Shown here piece by piece: positions 57,401-64,000 of a DNA stretch of 64,000 bases (positions within the stretch are counted from its first letter, which is position 1; the number at the start of each line of letters is the position of its first letter). The stretch is from the NCBI RefSeq assembly GCF_000003815.2, contig NC_049979.1:1187979-1251978 (forward strand), given 5' to 3'. The translations under genes and the position numbers were made by a program. The notes under the pieces were generated by a model, which saw nothing but the letters and a program-made list of their open reading frames with translations, was not told the DNA's origin and ran no database searches. This DNA comes from Branchiostoma floridae. Lineage: Eukaryota; Chordata; Leptocardii; Amphioxiformes; Branchiostomatidae.

Positions 57401-60400
57401 GCTGAGGCGGCAGGAGGAGTCCATCTCCATGGAGATCCAGCTGCAGGAGGACAGCATCAGCAGGTGGGTGTACTGTGGTTTACAGTCAGTGTTCTCCCCA
57501 GGCTTTTGGTGACAATACTGTGTAAGGGCATCTTAGTGTAGTGGAGGAGGACAGCATCAGCAGGTGGGGCATGCTCTGGTCTCAGGCTGTGTACCATGGT
57601 TTACAGTCAGTGTTCTCCCCAGGCTTTTGGTGACAATACTGTGTAAGGGCATCTTAGTGTAGTGGAGGAGGACAGCATCAGCAGGTGGGGCATGCTCTGG
57701 TCTCAGGCTGTGTACCATGGTTTACAGTCAGTGTTCTCCCCAGGCTTTTGGTGACAATACTGTGTAAGGGCATCTTAGTGTAGTGCAGGAGGACAGCATC
57801 AGCAGGTGGGGCCATGCTCTGGTCTCAGGCTTACAGTGTTCTCACCAGGATTTTCTCAATGTGTAGGGGCCCAAATCACAGCATAGGGGCCCAAATCACA
57901 GCATAGGGGCTCAAATCACAGCATAGGGGCTCAAATCACAGCCTAGGGGCCCAAATCACAGCATAGGGGCCCAAATCACAGCATCGGGGCCCAAATCACA
58001 GCATCGGGGCCCAAATCACAGCATCGGGGCCCAAATCACAGCATAGGGGCCCAAATCACAGCATAGGGGCCCAAATCACAGCATAGGGGCCCAAATCACA
58101 GTGTAGGGGCCCAAATCACAGTGTAGGGGCCCAAATCACAGCCTAGGGGCCCAAATCACAGCCTAGGGGCCCAAATCACAGTGTAGGGGCCCAAATCACA
58201 GCATAGGGGCCCAAATCACAGCATAGGGGCCCAAATCACAGCGTAGGGGCCTAAATCACAGCATAGGGGCCCAAATCATAGCGTAGGGGCCCAAATCACA
58301 GTGTAGGGGCCCAAATCACAGCATAGGGGCCCAAATCACAGCATAGGGGCCAAAATCACAGCATAGGGGCCCAAATCACAGCATAGGGGCCTAAATCACA
58401 GCATAGGGGCCCAAATCACAGCATAGGGGCCCAAATCACAGCATAGGGGCCCAAATCACAGCATAGGGGCCTAAATCACAGCATAGGGGCCCAAATCACA
58501 GCATAGGGGCCTAAATCACAGCATAGGGGACCAAATCACAGCATACGGGCCCAAATCACAGCATAGGGGGCCAAATCCCAGTGTAGGGGCCCAAACACAG
58601 CATTCTCAGGGGCCCAAATCCCAGTGTAGGGGCCCAAATCACAGCCTAGGGGCCCAAATCACAGTGTAGGGGCCCAAATCACAGCATAGGGGCCCAAATC
58701 ACAGCATAGGGGCCCAAATCACAGCACAGGGGCCCAAATCACAGTGTAGGGGCCCAAATCACAGTGTAGGGGCCCAAATCACAGCATAGGGGCCCAAATC
58801 ACAGCGTAGGGGCGGCCCAAATCACAGCATAGGGGCCCAAATCACAGCATAGGGGCCCAAATCACAGCATAGGGGCCCAAATCACAGTGTAGGGGCCCAA
58901 ATCACAGAATAGGGGCCCAAATCACAGCATAGGGGCCCAAATCACAGTGTAGGGGCCCAAATCACAGAATAAGGAATCCAGATCACCGTGTAGGGGCAGC
59001 AGTATAATCAAATAATGGATATTACTACTACTATTAATATGTGTACGACTGTTACTAAAACTACATTAACTATTACATTAATCATTACATACTCTGTGCT
59101 GCAGGGTCGAGCAGCAGTTCTCTGCAGAGCGGGCTCAGCTGGAGGAGGAGAGGAGGACCATCGACAGGAAGCAGGCAGAGCTGGAGGCCCAGGCTGGGGA
59201 GGCCACACAGGAGGAGCTCATGCTCAGGGGCAGGGAGGGGGAGATACAGGGGGAGGAGAAGAGGTAAACTTTGGCATAACTTAGTAGAAACTTCTTACTA
59301 ATAGTATCAGTAAGTTAGGAGAGGAGGAGTATCGACAGGAAGCAGGCAGAGCTGGAGACCCAGGCTAGGGAGGCCACACAGGAGGAATTCATGCTCAGGG
59401 GCAGGGAGGGGGAGATACAGGGGGAGGAGAAGAGGTAAACTTTGGCATAACTTAGTAGAACTTCTCAGTAAGTTAGGAGAGGAGGACAATCGACAGGAAG
59501 CAGGCAGAGCTGGAGGCCCAGGCTGGGGAGGCCACACAGGAGGGACTTACACTCAGGGGCAGGGAGGGGGAGATACAGGGGGAGGGGAAGAGGTAAACTT
59601 TAGCATAACTTCTTACTAATAGTATCAGTAAGTTAGGAGAGGAGGGGCATCAAAAGGAAGCAGGTAAGGTGGGAGGAGCACACTCTCAGAAACAGGGATG
59701 GGGTACACATGAAGTAGAAGAGGATTATTTTGCAGGGTTTTGGCTGTCCCAATATTGTTTTACTGGCCATTCTGCCGCTTTCTGGTCAAGGTTGAGAAAT
59801 TAAATTCTTTTTGTACAGACTAACTTCAGTAAGTCTAGCATTATAGGCTTGACCACACATGGAAAAGTGAAGATGGCCCAGTTAGCTCCTTAACTAGCCT
59901 AGGCCATCAAAGTTGTCCGATTCTGCTCTGAACTGCTGAATCTTATTAATTAGTTAAGAGAAGGCTCTCGTATTTGCAAACAAGGTAATCTCTTTATCAG
60001 TGTTAAATTTTCTGTGTGAACAAATGCATGGAAGCTATCATGTCGGCATAATTTCAATTTAAGTAAGCCTATTAGTAAAAAATTTGGAGGTACGTGTGTT
60101 AACCTTTAAAAAGTAGTCACTGCTTGATGAAAATTCGATTAACTGAGGGGTACATTTGTGTTTCAGACTGCAGGACAGGCTCCAGTCCATACAGGAGAAA
60201 GTGTCCCACATGACATGCCAGGCCCAGGAGCTGTGCAGCAGAGCAGAGGACATGGCGGCTCTGCCAGTCTGCACAGGAACCATTCACACTCACAACCAGC
60301 AGCTCACAAGGTCAGCAGGGCAACTGAATCACTTACTATCTGGTTTACCATCCGTTGTTCCCTGTCTTGCAGGCTAGGGGTTGGATGTTTCGTCAAGTTG

Positions 60401-63400
60401 TTTTGGTCTAATTGCTGCCCTCCATCCGCCACTGTCAAGGGGGTTGGCCTTTTGCAAGTCCAGTTTTCAGTCTTCATTGACACTGTCAACCCATCTCCTC
60501 TTGGGGTGCCCACGTGGGTTCTGGCCAACTCCAAACAAGTTAAAGACCTTTCTCAGCCAGTTGTCATGGGTCATTCTTTGCACGTGGCCATAACAGCGGA
60601 GTCTGTTGTAGCGCAAGATGTCATGGAGGCTGTGTAAACCTTGCCTACACCTAAGCTGTTCAGATGGCACTCTTTCTGCCAGCAACTGTGAGGTTCATGG
60701 TCAGGTAGATCTATGAGTAGCATGCTGTGATATGGGAATGGCTGTAGGGTTCAATCTCAAGTTCAAAATTTTGCTGGTGATCTAGCATTCAGCAGATAGG
60801 AGTCACTTGAAATCTGGGAACCATATACTGTAATTCACTTTATCTTCACGGTACCAAATTTTCACGGTCTGAGAAAATTGAACTTGTTCTCGGAACTAAA
60901 TGTTCACTGTTGAGGCAAGTGCGGATGAAAAAAGTCTGTGAATTATTTTTTATCGGTAATGATAAGTTCACGCTACAGTCGTCACCGTGAAAACCGTGAA
61001 CATAACATTACAGTGAAAAAATCAGGAATTACAGTAGTCTCTTATTGCTATTTTTTTGTCATCAGTAATTGAGCATGATTTTCTTTTGCTTTGCAGACTG
61101 AAGGAACAACAGCAGGAAAGGCAGAAAGAGGTGCAAGAACTGACCACACAGGTAATATGCTGTAAATTCATTTTTTCATGGAGATTTACTCTTTGGCAGT
61201 AGGGGAAAGATTTTTTTCACTGTTTAAAGGTATCAGCCAAATGATCATGTAGTAGTACTATAATCACGCATTTGCAGTGTCATGAAAACCTTGAAATTAA
61301 AACCATGCATACATTTCAACTTCAAGATTTATAGTAGTCTGTCTTTATTGATGTGTTGTTTTTCCAATCTTATATCCATATCAAGATTGCTTAAGCCATT
61401 CTTGACCATGGAAATGTTTTTTTTAAGACTTTGCATGATGTTATGTCAATGGTAAATGTACAAGTTGGGGTTGCAATATTTCTACCCATCATCCCTTTCC
61501 AGGTCCTGAGGTATCAGACCAGAGTTACAGACTTGAACAAACAGCTGGGTGAGACCACAGCCCAGGTGCCAGTACTGCAGGAGGCTAAGAAGCTGGCTGT
61601 GTCAGGTCAGCATTCCTCTTACTTTGATCATAACGCTGGCCACTGTTTCCGTGAATCATCTCATCAGGTTGATAGACCACTACATTGTAGATAACAAAGT
61701 TGGATGAAGGAGGCTATATGGATCAGACCATGTAGCACTGTAAATGCATTTAAGTTCGCGGTGATTTCACGGTAGCGGGAAAATAGACTTTTCGCGGTAG
61801 CACCATGCACTGTAGTCTCTTACTGTTATGGAAAAATTTTCGCGGTGGTTTTAAATTCGTGGTGAAGCGGCCGCCGCGAAAACCGCGAACATTAATCCAC
61901 CGCGAAAATTTCTGCATTTACAGTACTCCAGTCATGACGTTTTTTCTTTTTGTATTGACCGGGTGGTTCAGGGGAATCAGTCACAATTGGACCAATTCTT
62001 CACCCCGCAGCAGCTACACCTAGCTGCAGTGGGAAGTAAAACCAGTTAGTATTAGCCTGAGGAAGGTGACATACATTTTTCCCGTGACCCATCCCTTCCA
62101 CTGGACCTCTGGGAAGAACGACTAATGCCGACAGGGCATTCCAGTTTAAATAAAGGTCATTGATTAATTGATACATGTACGATCTCCAAAATATTGGCGG
62201 GTGTCATGGCCACTATTTTTTTGCATAATTTTCTGTCCCCTTTCTGAAATTGTGTCACAATGTATGAAGTTATGTTACCTGATTAGAGACTCCAGATTCT
62301 TTAATAATTGTATATCTAAGGATATAACAGGTCGGCAAAATTGCAGAAAGGGGAGAGATGTCATAAAATGCATTGTGAGTCTGATTAAGGTCAAACCGTA
62401 GAAGTTTAAGAACTATTTTCCCTCCACTGCCCCACAGGTTATAACTTTTCTGAAGCCAAACGTCTTGCCGATGAGATCAGAACCTTGGAGGAGAAGAGGG
62501 TTGCCAAAGAGAGGGAGCTGGTGAAGGCTCAAGGAGATATGGAGCAGCTGACAGAAGACTTAGAGACGTCTAAGAAAGTGTTAAAGGAAGTCCAAGAGGA
62601 GCTGAAATTGAAGGAGGAAGAACATGGTACTAGTACATTGTCTTCAGTTTTGTTCAAACTGAATTGGATCAACTTGAAATGTTTTTCGTTCTGCTGTAGA
62701 TTGATGTATCTTTTTAATACTCTAAAAGCAAAAGGGTTGCCTGTTTTTTCCTCTTAAACTTAAGATTGTCTTGCTTCTTTATGTGTATTTTTTAAGCCTT
62801 TTAGGTTATACTAACTTGTTCTACGTGATCAACTTTTCAGATGTTGCCAGAAAAGATGAAGCCTTTGAACTCTACCAAGAACTAGAATTACAATTAGAAA
62901 GGTGCGTAACTATCTTTAATTGTGCCTTTTTTTAAAGGCAATATTGTTAATGCACATATTTTATTTCATAATTTTGTACACATTTGTGGAAGGATTGACA
63001 TAACAGGTGACTATCACCTTTTCAAGATGTCAATCCAGAGACCAGACTGTAAGGTTTCGAACCACTCACACAGGAATGACCTCTTTGATAAGTGTTGGAG
63101 GGTTCATCTTTAATATGCAAGAGATGTGGCTCCCCTCAAACATGGGACCTCTTTATGTCCCATTCGAGAGGACATCCCTAGCCAAAGCTTGGTGCTCACT
63201 TTCATCTGAGTCAGTGGAGAGATAAGTGTAAAGTGCCTTTCCCAAGGGCACGACTTTGGGGGCTGTGAGTGATTCGAGCTCAGAACCTTGAGATTCTAAG
63301 TCAACAACCCTAAATATAACTTTGCCACCAAAATTACTGGTGCAATGGCTGAGTGGGTAGAGTGCTCACCTTGCATTTGGTAGATCGTCAGTTCGATCCC

Positions 63401-63869
63401 GACTGAGTCATACCAAAGACTTTAAAAATGGTACATGCTGCTTTCTCTGCTTAGCATCCAACATTTGGGACAGAGTATGGGAGTTAAACACACATCACTA
63501 CCAGCGGACCAGCCCCCTGCTGTAGTGACTTGCACAAATGTGTGGCCCAAGACCTACTCGAAATGGAGATGGGCGCCACCCCTATGCATCTGCACAGATG
63601 TACGGGCAACTTTAAGTTTTTTTTCAATGTTATGTCCCCCCAGATGTACCGATGATGTCATCAGAAGCGTGCTCCAGGCGGACATGACCGCCTGCCAGCT
63701 GTGGATTCAGGACATCTGTGAGAAGCACCACCTACCTTTGCCCCAGGAACTGCAGGCCCTGGACCTGCACAGCCTCTTGGGGGAAGATGATGACAACATG
63801 GTTACCATGGCTACCTCTTGTGTTGAAGACAGTGGAAAATCAAAGGCTTCAAGTGTGGATAGCGAGGAG
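49086..63869 (+). CDS. Long coiled-coil protein, exons 1-16 (continues past window)
   Basis: Exons: 49086-49185, 51222-51554, 52147-53323, 53777-53849, 54491-54560, 55012-55243, 55928-55978, 56306-56432, 57366-57463, 59105-59263, 60167-60310, 61097-61151, 61503-61605, 62438-62626, 62841-62901, 63644-63869; every junction is phase-consistent, giving 1,066 codons. The start MSLFQGMKVSRAD and KSLFSFI are followed by a Thr-rich repeat (exon 2), an acidic, Ser-rich, probably disordered region (exon 3, with a basic ARKKRHG patch), then long coiled coils. HLKQRHQNLLQTRVKLCC leads to QNEDYDKAEAFNRQLQSL, a UVR-like helical hairpin; later RYQTRVTDLNKQLGE and FELYQELELQLERC. The last exon seen ends SSVDSEE. 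I do not recognise the family with confidence; a cytoskeletal, centrosomal or Golgi-type scaffold would fit. Repeats fill the introns. Confidence 0.87.
49216..49229. repeat. Target-site duplication, left copy (14 bp)
   Basis: TGTCAGGACTAGTA, repeated exactly at 50112-50125 on the far side of the Penelope-like element. Confidence 0.85.
49230..50111 (+). mobile_element. Truncated Penelope-like retroelement with GIY-YIG endonuclease
   Basis: The plus-strand frame at about 49305-49740 reads TKLRRIFQNFNIATNF, HSTLRHKLVHPKDKP, then VIYRLKC and NNTYIGETSRPLKARYQEHC, the linker and GIY-YIG endonuclease of a Penelope-like element; the reverse transcriptase is missing. An inverted repeat of about 45 bases (CGCCAAAAATAGTTACTCAA at 49265 and its complement ending at 50111) brackets the frame, as in pLTR-bearing Penelope elements. 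Near the right arm, CTGACGA (50020-50026), a GGAAAG/CTTTCC stem and GAAAC (50046-50050) make a hammerhead-like core. Perfect 14-base direct repeats flank the whole, marking a recent insertion into intron 1 of the coiled-coil gene. Confidence 0.87.
50126..50867. other. Intron 1 sequence
   Basis: AT-rich intronic sequence with no bounded element seen. A short TGTTGT microsatellite is at 50714-50727. Confidence 0.4.
50868..51221 (-). mobile_element. LINE 3' coding fragment
   Basis: The minus-strand frame encodes RKIAINQLVSGHTSLNAYRN, a zinc-knuckle-like CEACGERESTEHFLYYCPRY and a short tail to a stop, the C-terminus typical of several non-LTR reverse transcriptases. The first readable codon comes within about six bases of exon 2 of the coiled-coil gene, which lies on the other strand. 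Confidence 0.75.
51650..51865. repeat. Dispersed repeat ending in CCTTTCCCAAGGGCAC, copy 1
   Basis: Shares with 63045-63310 the blocks GAGGTGTGGCTC-like, TGTCCCATCCAAGAGGACTT and CACCTTTCCCAAGGGCACAA. SINE-like, no coding. Confidence 0.55.
51869..52076. mobile_element. CGCGG foldback MITE, copy B
   Basis: Starts TACTGTTAAATGCAG and carries the CCACCGCGAACATTTTT and CTACCGCGAAATTAAATCC blocks of the family; the right terminus is eroded. In intron 2, 70 bases before exon 3. Confidence 0.75.
53934..54142. mobile_element. CGCGG foldback MITE, copy C
   Basis: CACTGTAAAATGTAG at the left, ATGCATTTACTGTC at the right, with the same inner blocks as copies A, B and D. In intron 4. Confidence 0.77.
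55262..55607. mobile_element. MITE with GGGCTCGAAATAC termini (copy 3, best preserved)
   Basis: Left end GGGCTCGAAATAC and right end GTATTTTGAGCCC are inverted repeats with one mismatch in 13. The interior has the palindrome ACCTGCATATGCAGGT and several GTGCAGGT motifs. In intron 6, 18 bases after the donor of exon 6. Confidence 0.85.
56460..56755. repeat. CTGA / CTCA / CAAT microsatellite
   Basis: About 300 bases of CTGA repeats changing to CTCA and finally CAAT repeats in intron 8. It lies between exon 8 and a partial duplicate of exon 8. Confidence 0.95.
56897..56950 (+). repeat. Partial duplicate of exon 8 with its donor
   Basis: Repeats the last 54 bases of exon 8 (from GAGTTTCACACTGCCAGG to GACATACAG) without change, and its donor GTCTGT, with similar intron sequence after it. 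There is no acceptor copy, so it cannot be a normal internal exon. Confidence 0.85.
57464..57860 (+). repeat. About 118-bp tandem repeat containing exon 9 end and donor
   Basis: The last 17 bases of exon 9 (GAGGACAGCATCAGCAG) plus donor GTGGG and about 100 intron bases are present four times in all (donors near 57464, 57565, 57684 and 57806). The intron part carries GTTCTCCCCAGGCTTTTGG, a relative of the MITE end at 36394. Confidence 0.88.
57861..58985. repeat. 20-bp minisatellite, about 56 copies
   Basis: Unit GCATAGGGGCCCAAATCACA with variants GTGT, CCTA and GCGT at the variable position, kept in perfect 20-base register over most of its length. It fills intron 9. Confidence 0.96.
59310..59660 (+). 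repeat. Tandem copies of exon 10 end with donor
   Basis: The later part of exon 10 (from GAGAGGAGGA to GAAGAG) and donor GTAAAC plus about 45 intron bases recur at 59319-59434 and about 59476-59595, with a decayed start of a third copy from 59636. The copies stay open in the exon frame. A TTAG precedes each copy, but using it as acceptor would not preserve the phase from exon 9 or 10. Confidence 0.88.
60311..60700 (-). mobile_element. LINE-type C-terminal fragment
   Basis: The minus-strand frame reads LHSLHDILRYNRLRCYGHVQ, then RMTHDNWLRKVF and GHPKRRWVDSVNED, a pattern found at the C-terminus of many endonuclease-reverse transcriptase LINE proteins. Its downstream non-coding part also occurs at 870-975. 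In intron 11. Confidence 0.78.
60826..61036. mobile_element. MITE with TACTGTAATTC termini
   Basis: TACTGTAATTC at the left and GAATTACAGTA at the right are perfect inverted repeats. Interior has inverted TTTTCACGGTC / ACCGTGAAAAC blocks, a plan like the CGCGG foldback family but with different sequence. In intron 11. Confidence 0.8.
61736..61925. mobile_element. CGCGG foldback MITE, copy D
   Basis: CACTGTAAATGCATTTAAG at the left and CTGCATTTACAGTA at the right with inner GCGGTAGC, CCACCGCGAAAATTT and GGCCGCCGCG blocks. Best-preserved copy; orientation opposite to copy A. In intron 13. Confidence 0.82.
63045..63310. repeat. Dispersed repeat with CCTTTCCCAAGGGCAC, copy 2
   Basis: Partner of 51650-51865: AGATGTGGCTCCCCTC, GTCCCATTCGAGAGGACAT and GTGCCTTTCCCAAGGGCACG. 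No coding capacity. Confidence 0.55.
63340..63620 (+). mobile_element. tRNA-derived SINE, good copy
   Basis: The head has RNA polymerase III promoter boxes: A box TGGCTGAGTGG at 63346-63356 and B box AGTTCGATCC at 63390-63399, followed by a tRNA-unrelated body shared with 35570-35850 and an end GGGCAACTTTAAGTTTTTTT. It sits in intron 15, ending about 20 bases before the acceptor of exon 16. Confidence 0.8.
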
Positions 63870-64000
63870 GTATGCTAAAATGCTATCAAAGTGTGAATTC
63901 ATTTTGTTTGGAGTTGAAAGTGATGGAGTGATTCTTGATTCAGCAGAAGTGTTTTGATATAGCCTGGACCGGCTCAGTATCGCGGCCCTCCGCTTCTTTT

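Noticed and set aside
57861-58985. CRISPR-like regularity of the 20-bp array (also the 115- and 141-bp arrays)
   Set aside because: There are no unique spacers between repeats, and the genome is animal; these are minisatellites and satellites.
63340-63412. Functional tRNA gene
   Set aside because: A and B boxes are present but the cloverleaf is not complete and a conserved non-tRNA body follows, shared with 35570-35850; it is a SINE.

Overview
This is a chordate-type, intron-rich animal genome window, most likely from an amphioxus (Branchiostoma). The reasons are the style of the zinc-finger repeats (CEECSKQFS fingers with TGEKP linkers), a KIF26-type kinesin with typical deuterostome sequence, genes split into many short GT-AG exons, and a very dense load of short inverted-repeat transposons, tRNA-derived SINEs, LINE and Penelope-like fragments, satellites and minisatellites. 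Runs of N at 4903-5002, 11051-11150, 12664-12763, 13758-14036, 27885-28114, 28587-28686, 29725-29824, 31239-31338 and 31990-32089 are assembly gaps.

Layout: (i) 1302-2642, minus: an intronless-coding 15-finger C2H2 protein. (ii) 5003-9019, minus: two 3' exons of a KIF26-type kinesin (end of the motor domain plus a giant tail exon running into a gap); its remaining motor exons lie outside or are not recognised. (iii) 9.5-18 kb: a LINE ORF1, three tandem-repeat arrays (36, 141 and about 115 bp units) and a truncated reverse transcriptase inserted into the 115-bp array. (iv) 19443-25607, plus: a complete 10-exon gene for a secreted protein of four cystatin domains, followed at 26.8-28.3 kb by a partial duplicate with its 5' flank and exon 1. 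(v) 28.4-40.6 kb: mostly repeats, with a second zinc-finger gene (34215-35411, minus) that is a paralogue of the first. (vi) 40621-48767, minus: a complete 7-exon gene, reconstructed here, for a secretory-pathway JmjC/cupin_8 protein of 460 residues. (vii) 49086-63869, plus: sixteen exons (1,066 codons so far) of a long coiled-coil protein, continuing past the window. Genes (vi) and (vii) are head to head, about 320 bp apart.

All exon models were built by eye from splice consensus, reading frame and phase; every junction given is phase-consistent, which is strong internal evidence, but no transcript was available. The most unusual feature is that, in genes (vi) and (vii), exon-intron boundaries themselves have been tandemly duplicated again and again: a 57-bp unit carrying the JmjC HxD motif plus a 5' splice site (nine copies, all in frame), an approximately 105-bp unit carrying a 3' splice site plus the start of an exon (about 27 copies), and smaller duplications at three exons of the coiled-coil gene. 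I regard these splice-site arrays as the best candidates for something not previously described here. Other notable points are dibasic linkers between the four cystatin domains, replacement of the expected distal JmjC histidine by arginine, and Penelope-like remnants with hammerhead-like motifs, one of them with a perfect 14-bp target-site duplication.
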